Origin: Bacteroidales bacterium
GTDB taxonomy: Bacteria; Bacteroidota; Bacteroidia; Bacteroidales; F082
Length of the DNA: 64,000 nucleotides
Assembly (NCBI GenBank): GCA_018400955.1
Contig: JAGYLH010000003.1
Coordinates: forward strand, 27,144-91,143
Direction of reading: 5' to 3'
In this document: positions 23,020-32,911 of the stretch, piece by piece
Position numbering within the stretch: the stretch's first letter is position 1
How the letters are laid out: each line of letters opens with the position of its first letter
Program-made: the position numbers and the translations under genes
The notes under the pieces: generated by a model
Databases searched by the model: none
Seen by the model: the letters and a program-made list of their open reading frames with translations, nothing else
Told to the model about the DNA's origin: nothing

Positions 23020-23397
23020 TTACTGGTCCTCCTTTTGATTGATTTCTGAATCGATGATTTGTTTGATCTCTTCCAGCTCCTGAATACTCAGATTTTTCTC
23101 CCTGGCAAAAAATGAAACCATCTGCCGCATGGAGTTGCCAAAATAGCCGCTCAACATGCCTTTGAAAACATGTCGGGTATAATCCTTTTTCTTGATAAGC
23201 GGATGGTATTGGTGCGACTTGCCAAAGGCCTTATGCCCCACAAACCCTTTCTTTTCCAGGATGCGTACGATGGTCGAAACGGTGTTGTAAGCCGGCCTGG
23301 GCTCTGGCAATTGCTCCAGGATATCGTTTACAAATGCCGTATTCAGCTCCCAAAGCACCTGCATGATCTGCTCCTCTGCACGGGTGAGTTCTTTCAT
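23020..23397 (-). CDS. BlaI/MecI/CopY family transcriptional regulator
   Basis: LTRAEEQIMQVLWELNTAFVNDILEQLPEPRPAYNTVSTIVRILEKKGFVGHKAFGKSHQYHPLI. Confidence 0.93.
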   Translation of the reverse strand: MKELTRAEEQIMQVLWELNTAFVNDILEQLPEPRPAYNTVSTIVRILEKKGFVGHKAFGKSHQYHPLIKKKDYTRHVFKGMLSGYFGNSMRQMVSFFAREKNLSIQELEEIKQIIDSEINQKEDQ

Positions 23398-23438
23398 AGT
23401 TAAACTAATTTGATAGTTCTATAACTAAAAACATAGTT
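23397..23438. promoter_or_regulatory. Candidate BlaI-family operator
   Basis: TAGTT-A-AACTA (23397-23407) and TAGTT-CTAT-AACTA (23414-23427), plus half-site TAGTT at 23434, directly upstream of blaI. Confidence 0.55.
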
Positions 23439-23653
23439 AATTATTGTGCAATGCTAATACATTTTGGGTGGTTTGTCAAGAGGAAAATTAAAATAATTCG
23501 TAATGAATACAATATGTGACATTTACAATTGCTATTTTGTTGATGGTTATCGAAACGCGAATTCAGGTTGTCATTTGATAATGTGCAGAAACTTCATGAT
23601 TTGGGTCTTATCCAAAAAAGAAGAATGCCTAACTTTGTAAAAAAATTGACTCC

Positions 23654-23959
23654 ATGCCAAGAATCTATGAGTATTTGGGAATATTGATCTTTTTTTACTC
23701 GAATGAGCATGAGCCCATTCATGTACATGGAAATTATAACGGACTGGAAAGTAAAGCAGAATTTTTCATTGTGGATGGTATAATTGTTGAAATCAGAATC
23801 AAGCCAGCATTAGGGAAACAGCCGTTACAAGGCAAGAAACTTGATGATTTTAAAGTGTTCTTAGAAGCCTTTGCTGATCATATTGTACAAAAGTGGATTG
23901 ATTATTTTGTGTTGCACAAAAAAGTAGAATTTGAAAAAATAAACACGCGTCTCAAATGA
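23654..23959 (+). CDS. DUF4160 domain-containing protein
   Basis: MPRIYEYLGILIFFYSNEHEPIHVHGNYNGLESKAEF.. typical of DUF4160. Confidence 0.85.
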   Translation: MPRIYEYLGILIFFYSNEHEPIHVHGNYNGLESKAEFFIVDGIIVEIRIKPALGKQPLQGKKLDDFKVFLEAFADHIVQKWIDYFVLHKKVEFEKINTRLK

Positions 23960-24237
23960 AGATTGTAGCAGAATATGAAAGCACTTACCAGACCAAGGTG
24001 ATAGCTGTAGAGTCGGCAGAATACCTTGGCGATTTTACCATTCGCATTACTTTTAGTGACAGCATTACTCACTCCGTTGATTTTAAAATATTTTTAGAAT
24101 CTTCATCACACCCTGCCATAAGGAAATACCTTAACGAAGACCAGTTTAAGCAATACGAAATCAAGGACGGCAACCTAAACTGGAATAATTACGAATTGAT
24201 CTTTCCTTTAGCAGACCTTTATAGTGGTAAACTTTAA
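23956..24237 (+). CDS. DUF2442 domain-containing protein
   Basis: Overlaps the DUF4160 stop (ATGA); ..YLGDFTIRITFSDSITHSVDFKIFL.. typical of DUF2442. Confidence 0.8.
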   Translation: MKIVAEYESTYQTKVIAVESAEYLGDFTIRITFSDSITHSVDFKIFLESSSHPAIRKYLNEDQFKQYEIKDGNLNWNNYELIFPLADLYSGKL

Positions 24238-24248
24238 ACCATCTTTAT

Positions 24249-25001
24249 ATGAACCAATGGTACACCCAACTTTTCGAGAATTTCGCCAACAGTTACGAGC
24301 GGGAAGATTTTACGCAGGGAACACTTGGCGAAGTTGATTTTATTGAGCAGGAGATCAGGCACAACAAAACGGTGCGCATACTGGATGTGGGTTGCGGGAC
24401 GGGCCGACATAGTATTGAATTGGCCAAACGAGGCTACCTGGTAACCGGCATCGACCTGTCGGCAAATATGCTGGCCAAAGCCCGCAAAAATGCCAAAGCA
24501 GCCGGAGTAAGCCCGATTTTTAAAAGGAGGGATGCACGTACCTTTCGTTTTCGAGAGAAATTCGGGCTTTGTGTGATGCTTTGCGAGGGTTCATTCCCCT
24601 TGATGGAAACGGATGAGATGAATTTTCAAATCCTGAAAAATATCCGCAAAAGCATGCTGCCGGGCGGGAAATTGATTTTTACCACACTGAACGGCCTTTT
24701 TCCACTGTTCCATTCGGTAAAGGACTTTATCAATGAGCATGGGTCGCCAAGCCAGAGCCTCGTCAATAATTTTGATTTAATGACTTTTCGCGATCATTCG
24801 GTTTATGAAGTTATTGATGATGATGGCAATCCGCTTAAGCTTAATTGCAACGAACGCTATTATGTGCCTTCCGAAATCCGCTGGATGCTGCAATCGTTGG
24901 GTTTCAGCAAGATTGACATTTTTGGATGCAAACTGGGAGCCTACAGCCGCAACGATGTGCTGCGTACCGATGATTATGAGATGTTGGTAATCGCTGAATA
25001 A
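24249..25001 (+). CDS. Class I SAM-dependent methyltransferase
   Basis: VRILDVGCGTGRHSIELAKRGYLVTGIDLSANMLAKARK. Confidence 0.9.
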   Translation: MNQWYTQLFENFANSYEREDFTQGTLGEVDFIEQEIRHNKTVRILDVGCGTGRHSIELAKRGYLVTGIDLSANMLAKARKNAKAAGVSPIFKRRDARTFRFREKFGLCVMLCEGSFPLMETDEMNFQILKNIRKSMLPGGKLIFTTLNGLFPLFHSVKDFINEHGSPSQSLVNNFDLMTFRDHSVYEVIDDDGNPLKLNCNERYYVPSEIRWMLQSLGFSKIDIFGCKLGAYSRNDVLRTDDYEMLVIAE

Positions 25002-25080
25002 ACAGTGGTTTATACAACAGCAAATCCTGCACTTTGAACTTTATGGTATTTCACCAATGAAATAACTAATTTTGCACCCA

Positions 25081-25421
25081 TGGAAACAAAACGTCAACAA
25101 CGCATCGCCAAACTGCTGCAAAAGGACATGGGCGAAATTTTTCAACTCGAAATGCGCTCATTGGTAGCTAAAGTATTGGTAACAGTTACCAAGGTGAGTG
25201 TTACACCTGATTTGGGCTTGGCCCGGTTTTACATCAGTATTTTTGGCACCAACGACAAAAACACCGTGTTGGATCGCATTAACCAACATACCGGTGAAAT
25301 CCGAGGGCATTTAGGCAAGAGGGTACGCCACCAGCTGCGGCATATTCCTGAAGTGCAATTTTTTGAGGACGACTCCCTGGACTATATCGAAAATATTGAT
25401 AACCTGCTGAAAGACGAATAA
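25081..25421 (+). CDS. rbfA: 30S ribosome-binding factor A
   Basis: METKRQQRIAKLLQKDMGEIFQLE..VTVTKVSVTPDLGLARFYISIFG..LRHIPEVQFFEDDSLDY. Confidence 0.93.
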
Positions 25422-25470
25422 TTCTTTAGGAGGATAACGAATGTTTTTTCATTGAACCCCAAATTCATAG

Positions 25471-26295
25471 ATGCAATACGATCCCATCAAACGCAGCCTG
25501 GGCAAGGTTTTTAACCAATCGCCGGTTTTACGCAAACTTTTTTACCGACTGCTCGATTTGTTGCTCCTGCGCAGCTGGCATATCAGCAAAGAGTTAAATA
25601 AATGGGCTAAGCAAAACAGAGAATCACGCCAAATTCTGGATGCCGGTTCGGGATTTGGGCAGTACGTTTACCGCATGGCACGTAAAAATCCGATGTGGAA
25701 CATTAAAGGACTGGATGTTAAGGAAGAACAAATTGCCGATTGCAATCAGTTTTTCAACAGGATTGGCTATAAGCATGTTCACTTTGAGGTGGCCGACCTC
25801 ACCAAGTTGAGCTTTTCGAACACATTTGACCTGGTGCTTTGTGTGGACGTTATGGAGCATATTGAGGAAGATGTGTTGGTGCTGACCAATTACAACAAAG
25901 CCCTGAAGCCCGGCGGCATGTTGCTAATCTCCACGCCTTCGGATCAAGGAGGTTCAGATGTGCACCACCACGATGAAAAACCGGATGGTGCTGTCGGATT
26001 TATTGACGAACATGTGCGCGATGGTTATGGCATCAACGAACTGGATAAAAAACTACGAAAAGCCGGATTCAGCAAAACGGAAATCCGCTATCAGTATGGC
26101 AAGCCGGGCAAGCTTTCGTGGAAGCTTTCGATGAAATACCCCATCCTGATGCTCAATACATCAAAATTACTGTTCCTTTTGTTACCCTTTTATTATTTAC
26201 TTGTCTTTCCGCTGTGCCTGATTTTGAATTTTATTGACGTCAGGACAACACATGCTTCCGGCACGGGGCTGGTGGCAAAAGCCTGGAAGGCATAA
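25471..26295 (+). CDS. Class I SAM-dependent methyltransferase
   Basis: QILDAGSGFGQYVYRMA..; FDLVLCVDVMEHIEED; LKPGGMLLISTPS. Confidence 0.88.
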   Translation: MQYDPIKRSLGKVFNQSPVLRKLFYRLLDLLLLRSWHISKELNKWAKQNRESRQILDAGSGFGQYVYRMARKNPMWNIKGLDVKEEQIADCNQFFNRIGYKHVHFEVADLTKLSFSNTFDLVLCVDVMEHIEEDVLVLTNYNKALKPGGMLLISTPSDQGGSDVHHHDEKPDGAVGFIDEHVRDGYGINELDKKLRKAGFSKTEIRYQYGKPGKLSWKLSMKYPILMLNTSKLLFLLLPFYYLLVFPLCLILNFIDVRTTHASGTGLVAKAWKA

Positions 26296-26309
26296 TTATA
26301 AAACAACTG

Positions 26310-27245
26310 ATGATGAAAAATAATGAATTGCAAACCATAATCGGCTCAGGGGGCGTAATCGGAAACGGCCTGGCAACAGCCTTGAGGGCATATACATCAA
26401 AAGTGCGCCTGGTTGGACGCAATCCATCCAAGGTGAACAACAATGATGAATTATTCTCGGCCGATGCATTGAATTTCAAATCCATTTCAGATGCCGTAAA
26501 AGGTTCAAAAGTGGTGTATCTTACCATAGGGCTGCCATACAGTGTTAAAGTCTGGCAGCGCGACTGGCCTGTAGTTATGGACAATGTGATAAAAGCCTGT
26601 CAGGAACATGGTGCCAGATTGGTGTTTTTCGACAATGTGTATATGTATGGACTGGTAAAAGGCGTGATGACCGAGGAAACGCCCATTAACCCATGTAGCC
26701 TTAAAGGCGAAGTAAGGGCGCAAATTGCTGACAAGCTTTTGCATGAAATTAAGCACAATAAGTTTGAGGCCCTGATTGCACGTTCGGCCGATTTTTATGG
26801 GCCGGGAGCTGTGAACACTTTTGTGCATCCCATGGTTTTCGAAAAACTAAAAGCAGATAAAAAGGCCAGTTGGCTCGCCAATGATCATGTGAAGCACGCT
26901 TTTACCTTCACCGCTGATGCCATCAAAGGGACGGCCCTGTTGGGAAATACGGATAAGGCTTTTGGCCAGGTGTGGCATTTGCCCACACATGCCGCTGCAT
27001 TGACGGGTAAGGAATTTATTGAAGAAGTAGCTGCTGAATTTTCTATGAGGCCTAAGCATGCAGTGCTTGCGAACTGGATGATGAAAATGGCAGGCTTGTT
27101 TAACCCCATGGCACGTGAATCGGCTGAAATGATGTACCAATACAGCCATGAATATTTGGTGGGCAGTGAAAAATTTGAAAAATCATTTTTTGCGCCAACC
27201 AGCTACAGGGAGGGCATCAGCATCAGCGCAAAATGCATTTCTTAA
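26310..27245 (+). CDS. NAD-dependent epimerase/dehydratase family protein
   Basis: QTIIGSGGVIGNGLATAL N-terminal Rossmann motif; ARSADFYGPGAVNTF. Confidence 0.82.
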   Translation: MMKNNELQTIIGSGGVIGNGLATALRAYTSKVRLVGRNPSKVNNNDELFSADALNFKSISDAVKGSKVVYLTIGLPYSVKVWQRDWPVVMDNVIKACQEHGARLVFFDNVYMYGLVKGVMTEETPINPCSLKGEVRAQIADKLLHEIKHNKFEALIARSADFYGPGAVNTFVHPMVFEKLKADKKASWLANDHVKHAFTFTADAIKGTALLGNTDKAFGQVWHLPTHAAALTGKEFIEEVAAEFSMRPKHAVLANWMMKMAGLFNPMARESAEMMYQYSHEYLVGSEKFEKSFFAPTSYREGISISAKCIS

Positions 27246-28911
27246 CATTTATTCCATTGTCAGTTTTTAAATTTACTAAATAGATGCCAGGCGGCAATTT
27301 TCTTCCGTTTTGGTCAGTTCCATTCCAGGTAACTGATTCATTGCCAATGGATAGGTTGTTCCATTCACGAACCTTAACACCTGTAAGGGAATATACAACC
27401 AGTTGCTGCGGTGCCAGAGCAGCTTGGTAGCTGATTCGGGTTGAATGGCTGAAAACAGAAGGCTCAACCGACAATTGCACAGGCTCCGGTTTTTGATTGA
27501 TGTCGGTGTAGGTGCCGGCATATGTAAAGGTGTAAAAGGAGGCAGGGGCAGTTGGCGGCTTGGTTTCATTCCTGCCCGAAAGGTCGGCTGCTGACAAAAA
27601 GTAATCATAGGTCTTATCAAGCTCAGCACCAGGTATAATCGCATAAAGGGAGTCGGTGTTTTCTTCCTGCAAAAGCATTTCGGTATTCCACCCCAGGTTG
27701 CCCTGTTCGCGCCAGTACAACTTAAGTTCATCTTCATTGAGGCCCGCATTGGAGCGGTCGTCAATCAAAGCTTTGATCAGCGGCAAGTCATGAAAAAACT
27801 GTTCACCGCGGAGTGGCTTGTGTTCAATGCGCAACATATAGCGGTCGAAAATGCCCATGGTACGGCAGTGCAGCGCATCATAATGATACCAGGCTCCCCA
27901 TTCAAAACCAATTACTTCATAACCTGGCATGGCTTCCTCATAAACCTCGAGTGCCTGCTGGTCTTCGATTAGTCCAAAAAGTGGTACAAGTACCTTATTA
28001 TTTAGTATGAGTGAATTGGTGTAAGCCGCTACATTGCTGCCGCTGTAATTGCCACAGTAAATTCTTACAATGCGATAAGGTTCGCCATACGCATTGTTTT
28101 CGCTGCCTAAGTGGGTTGCAAGGACTTCGCAGCAATTGTATTCAGCATGCCAGGGATCTACCTGCTTTACTAAAATAGTTTCTTCGTCCAGGAATTTGGC
28201 ATAGCAATCAATATGTTGAATGCCATGAACTTCTGGATTGTCAACGATAATGAAATTGGTTATCCCCAGGCTGTCGGCAGCAATTTGCCTGAAAGTGGCT
28301 TCATCAATACCCGGGAAATTTTCATCCAGCATTTGTTGGGTGGCAATGGCCGTGCGATGCCCATCCACCATTACATTGCCGCCGGTGAGATAAATGGGCA
28401 GGGAAATCAGGGGCATATCAAAATTTTCGGCCAGTATGCCGTTTACAAGGTTATCGCTTTCGTAGCGATCACCACGGCGTTCTGATGTTTCAGGAGTTGA
28501 TTTGCTGCTCACAAAGCATCCCGGCACCCAGGGATAACCGTCGAATACCGGATCGGCAATGCCGCCTGTGCCGTCTTCATTAAATACATAATGCGGCCCC
28601 CAGTCGCGGGTCCAATGCGAGTTGGTGGGTGCCACAATGAATTGACAGTGATTTAGGTTTACATTCCAGGATGAAAAGGTGTAGGTAGCTTGTTCCAGTT
28701 GGCTTTGGTTGGCAACGAGTATATAAAGGCTGTCATCTTTGGCCAGTTCCACCACCAAATCACTTGGAATTCCAAGAGGCCAGCGGATTAGTGTGCCAAA
28801 AGCAGGTTCCCATTCGGCTACAAAGCGGCGGTTGTGCTGGGCTTGGGCAGCAAAGACAGTGAGCAGGAAAATGAGCAGCAAAGTAAGGTGTGGTGGCCGG
28901 ATTTTTGTCAT
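27223..28911 (-). CDS. Peptidylarginine deiminase-like / agmatine deiminase family protein with T9SS sorting domain
   Basis: HWTRDWGP, IQHIDCYAKF, YTNSLILNNKVLVP, HCRTMGI; C-terminal PGIYLVNLKTDNGINVKKCILR. Confidence 0.88.
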   Translation of the reverse strand: MTKIRPPHLTLLLIFLLTVFAAQAQHNRRFVAEWEPAFGTLIRWPLGIPSDLVVELAKDDSLYILVANQSQLEQATYTFSSWNVNLNHCQFIVAPTNSHWTRDWGPHYVFNEDGTGGIADPVFDGYPWVPGCFVSSKSTPETSERRGDRYESDNLVNGILAENFDMPLISLPIYLTGGNVMVDGHRTAIATQQMLDENFPGIDEATFRQIAADSLGITNFIIVDNPEVHGIQHIDCYAKFLDEETILVKQVDPWHAEYNCCEVLATHLGSENNAYGEPYRIVRIYCGNYSGSNVAAYTNSLILNNKVLVPLFGLIEDQQALEVYEEAMPGYEVIGFEWGAWYHYDALHCRTMGIFDRYMLRIEHKPLRGEQFFHDLPLIKALIDDRSNAGLNEDELKLYWREQGNLGWNTEMLLQEENTDSLYAIIPGAELDKTYDYFLSAADLSGRNETKPPTAPASFYTFTYAGTYTDINQKPEPVQLSVEPSVFSHSTRISYQAALAPQQLVVYSLTGVKVREWNNLSIGNESVTWNGTDQNGRKLPPGIYLVNLKTDNGINVKKCILR

Positions 28912-29044
28912 GGTGCAATTTTTTTACAAATTAACAAAATTTCAGCTGATGAAATTACTTGTTTGCCTGTGAAAATGATGCGCTTTATCTGTAAAGTGAT
29001 TAACTTACCGAAACTGTGTTTGGATTTGCATTGATTAAGTTTGT

Positions 29045-30148
29045 TTACCAGCTTTTTATTTTATTGGTCAATCGGTTAAGGAATTTGAAGGCGCTTGGTT
29101 CGTCCTGTTGATTTTGTTCGCCAATAAGTAAAGCAATTGGTTTAAGCTCTTCATACTCTTCACAAATTACTTTCAACATGGCAGCAAAAGGCAAAAACAA
29201 AATCATGCCGGCAATTCCCCACACAGCTGCACCAATGATAATACTTAAAATGGCTGTTAGTGCATTTACCTTCAAGCTGCCACCTACAATCCTTGGGCTC
29301 AAAAAATTACTCTCAACAACTTGAACAGCCCAAAACATTATAAACACCGCTATTGCCACCCACATTGAATCGTATGTCATAAAAGCATAAAGAATAGGTA
29401 TTGCTGCGCCAACTGTGGTACCCACATAAGGAATAATGGCCAATATGGCGGCCATGAATCCGAAAAGGAATGGATTATCGAGTCCAATTATCAAAAGGCC
29501 AATACTGTTTATAAAACCTAAAATAATCATAATGAGTATCATACCCACTAGGTATCTCTTGCCTACCTGTTGCACAGATTTTATCATTTTGAAAGCACGC
29601 TCCCTTTTTTCTTTGGGATAAAAATGCATAAATGCATTAAGCAAGCCGTCCCTGTAGATCAGAATTAGAAAGGTAAATATTGCAGTAGCAAGCAATCCTG
29701 TTACAACAGAAGCCGTGCTGCTAAAGGTTTGCTGAACCAACGAACCTGCAGATTGGTTAAACCAGGTCTTGATCTGATTTAACAGCTCATCTTTTTCAAG
29801 GTCGGCAAAAAAGTTGAAGTTTTTATTGATGTACAATGTTACCTCAGCCAAAATATGGAGCACCTTATCCTTGATATCAGAAATGTCTTTTGAGAGTTCA
29901 ATAAGTTGGGTTGAAAAAAGGAATATACCCCCTGCGAGTACAATAATTACAGCAAGAATAGTCAGTAGTGCTGCAAAAATTCTGTTTGTGCCCCATCCTT
30001 CAATCTTTTTTGCCATGGGTAAAAGGATAAAGGATATGAGCAGTGCAAATCCGATTGGAATGAATATGGGCTTGGCCAAAATCATGATGGCAAAAAGCGA
30101 GATAACTGTCGCTATGGCGAAGAACATCTTCTGAAATGATAGATTCAT
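29045..30148 (-). CDS. AI-2E family transporter (UPF0118)
   Basis: Multi-TM ORF; ALLISFILLPMAKKIEGWG; FMAAILAIIPYVGTTVGAAIPILYA; ESNFLSPRIVGGSLKVNALTAILSIIIGAAVWGIAGMILFLPFAA. Confidence 0.9.
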   Translation of the reverse strand: MNLSFQKMFFAIATVISLFAIMILAKPIFIPIGFALLISFILLPMAKKIEGWGTNRIFAALLTILAVIIVLAGGIFLFSTQLIELSKDISDIKDKVLHILAEVTLYINKNFNFFADLEKDELLNQIKTWFNQSAGSLVQQTFSSTASVVTGLLATAIFTFLILIYRDGLLNAFMHFYPKEKRERAFKMIKSVQQVGKRYLVGMILIMIILGFINSIGLLIIGLDNPFLFGFMAAILAIIPYVGTTVGAAIPILYAFMTYDSMWVAIAVFIMFWAVQVVESNFLSPRIVGGSLKVNALTAILSIIIGAAVWGIAGMILFLPFAAMLKVICEEYEELKPIALLIGEQNQQDEPSAFKFLNRLTNKIKSW

Positions 30149-30479
30149 GGTGCCGTTATTTTGATGATGATAATACGAAGGTACACTTAATTGACACCAC
30201 TTATCATTTAGGAAATGAAATTGTTACAGTCCTAACATTTATTAACATTTGAGTTGTTTATGGCTTTGAATCTGAAATGGCTGATGTGTGAAAGTCTGTT
30301 CTTGTTTATCGTTACGTGTATGAAACTATACTTGTTGATTAAGATTTTCAAACTCGTTTCCTCCCAACCCATACAACCCAAAAAAGATCATTCAAGTAGA
30401 ACTAACTGCCTGACTCATGGATTACAGGTTGAAACAACTGAATGCTAGAGAATGTCTGAAAGTCCATTTAACCAGCTTC

Positions 30480-31230
30480 CAGGTTTCCACAATATGTTTT
30501 TCTGGTTGCTCATTTTGTGATACAACCCACTCATGGCTTTGGCTATTAAATGAGGCGTTGTGCTGTGTTCTTTCCATACTTCTTTTATAATGATGCCATA
30601 ATCTCAGGTTTGTTCAGGGCTTGTGAATCTCCTTATATTGGCCGCCGCAGTGATGCTGATACCATTTCGATGCAAAACGGCATTATCGATTTTTTTCCGA
30701 AGACGGTATTGGAGGCGCTGTTTCGGGTGAACAGATTATATTCCAGCTGATTGGTAATAATGGGTGGGGCGTTAGCTGCATAACTTCAGCATCAGGTTTA
30801 CTGAAAATTGTCTTTAGCCGAAAAACTATGGATAATACCCTGATCCAGCAGCCTGTTGATTGCTTTCATGGTTTCGTAGCGGTAATTACGCGATTCGCAA
30901 CATAGTGCGTTGATATGGTATTTACAAAATCCATTTGGAGGCGTCAAGCCGTTTTCGGCTGAGCTTTCAAAACAGCATCAAACTGCAAGTTTTCGCCAGA
31001 AACCTGAGGTGATAAAAACAGCTCCTTTCGCACGACACTGCGGTGGCGTGCTTCCGTCCCATCAGCTTCATATGGCCATTGCCATACATTTCCCGGCGGT
31101 GTCGATATGCCTGATGCCATAGCGTACGTTATGTTTTTAGCAGTAGAGCTTATCCATTTTTTATGTCTTCTGAGTAGTCAGCCTGCATACGTCCGTCATT
31201 TCCGTACCGAGGCTAAATTTTGGAATTGAA
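30480..31230 (-). CDS. Aldo/keto reductase (frameshifted)
   Basis: Minus strand across frames: IRYGIRHIDTA..EMYGNGHMKL; ETMKAINRLLDQGIIHSF; PPIITNQLEYNLFTRN. Confidence 0.65.
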
Positions 31231-31880
31231 ATGGCGTCCTTTATATTATTTATTGAATTTTAATCATATTTTCTTTTGCATTAAATCTTCGATTGCTGCT
31301 AAATTCGACTTTTTCAAGGATATTGCCCCCACCAACAGCTTCGGCGGCCAATCTGATACGGGCAATAATGATCAAGCGGCCTCCTTCAGCCTGCTCAAAG
31401 CTTCGAGCAAAGTTTTGCCAAGGCCATTACGCCATGATTGGCCATCAGGATTGCGTTTTACTGACGCCGCCCCGGCCATAGTATCGGCAAGCGTTTAACA
31501 CTTCCCATCAGCGCATAATCAGCTACAACCGGCTTACCTATAATGGCATATGCCTCGTCGACACCGATATTAATGTTCTGACATTGGCGCAAAAGCCGCC
31601 GGTGGCGGATGGTATAATGATGCAATGGAGATAGACTGGCAGCCGTTGTTTATTGGTCGTTTGGCGTAAAGGCTGTTTCCATGCTTGATTTCACCGGTTA
31701 AGTTTACGGCCTTGCTCATTAATCCCGGCCACCTTCTTCGGCTTTCATGGCCTTTGTTTGTCGCGACATGGTGTAACCAATATTACGTTTTCAGACAAGC
31801 GCATGCTGATATTTCCCGAAAGAAGTTGTCAACCACGCTTATAAAGCCGCCTCATAAAGTAGGCCACTTTTTCCAGGGTT
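31230..31880 (-). CDS. Class II aldolase/adducin family protein (frameshifted)
   Basis: Minus strand across frames: EKVAYFMRRLYKRGL..FGNISMRLSENVILVTP; DYALMGSVK; MANHGVMALGKTLLEAFEQAE; LEKVEFSSNRRFNAK. Confidence 0.72.
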
Positions 31881-32901
31881 TTGTGCTATCCATTGTTTAC
31901 ATGTTTTAGCAGGGCGATAATGGAATTGGTTCTTGGTGCCACCATGCCCTTTTCAGTTATAAACCATAAGATCGCGGTAGGAGTGATGTCAAATGCCGGA
32001 TTGTAAGCTGTTGCTCCCGGGGCGCATATCAGCAGCCTCAGTTTATTGCCATTGGCATCTACACCGTCCTGGTAGCAATTGTCGGGTGAACGTTCTTCGA
32101 TTACACTTTACCGCTGCGGCACTCGCCATCGAAAGCGGTAAGCTGCAGGCGCGGGCTGCCATTAAAATGGGATATCAAACTGTAGGCGAGAATGGCACGC
32201 CCAGGGTGCCACTTATTACTGTTACATCGCCATTGCGTGCAATACGATCACCTCAACGATCACCATATCAATTTTTCCCTGCATCATCAGTGAGGCGGCA
32301 GCATTATCGATTATAACATGAGCACACTCACAATTCCCATGCTGTAAGCCTTGCCCCTGTTTTCGGGACGCGTTTGTCCATATAAACGTTATCTTTACCT
32401 TCTTTTATGAGCTGTATAAACAGCCAAAGCTTGTCTCGGGTCAATTAAATGCCAACCAGCCTGTACTGCAGTGCGTATGATGTATTGTCTTTTTATTTAA
32501 TTGATTTATATTGGCTTATCGCGTAGTGGTCGCCGTATCTCCGGAAGTAAACCTTCTGGGCTTCAATTTTTGCATTTTCAGTGATAATTTTACTGCTTAA
32601 TCACTTTTCTACGGCGTAAAAGAGGTTGCGCGCGGTTGGCCTTGTGCCTTCGATATCGCTGCGGGCTTCTCTGCAAATGCTTTCCGTCGTCGCCGGGGTT
32701 TCCAGATAGGCCTGTTACGCAGAGCGATGGCGGTTGCGCCGACGGCGAAGCCGGCACCTGAATGGTCATATCGGCATGGGCCGCCGTGGTATCCCGGTTA
32801 GTTGCATTCCATGCACATAAATTGAAAGGTAATATGCTGCTGATCACTTCTTCGAATTTCTCCATCCAGACAGTTTGATATGATTTTTCGTTTACGATCA
32901 T
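31880..32901 (-). CDS. mtnA: S-methyl-5-thioribose-1-phosphate isomerase (frameshifted)
   Basis: Minus strand across frames: SYQTVWMEKFEEVISSILPF..; ETRPENRGKAYSMGI; IIDNAAASLMMQGKIDMVIV..DRIARNGDVT; VIEERSPDNCYQDG; AYNPAFDITPTAIL..FITEKGMV. Confidence 0.82.
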
Positions 32902-32911
32902 GATTTATCGA

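Noticed and set aside
23630-23637. TAACTTTG as a confident promoter (also 25067-25074 TAATTTTG, 52847-52854 TATTTTTG, and a TAACTTTG upstream of panB)
   Set aside because: They match the -7 consensus TAnnTTTG shortly before start codons, but I could not find a properly spaced -33 TTG, so they are not listed as promoters.
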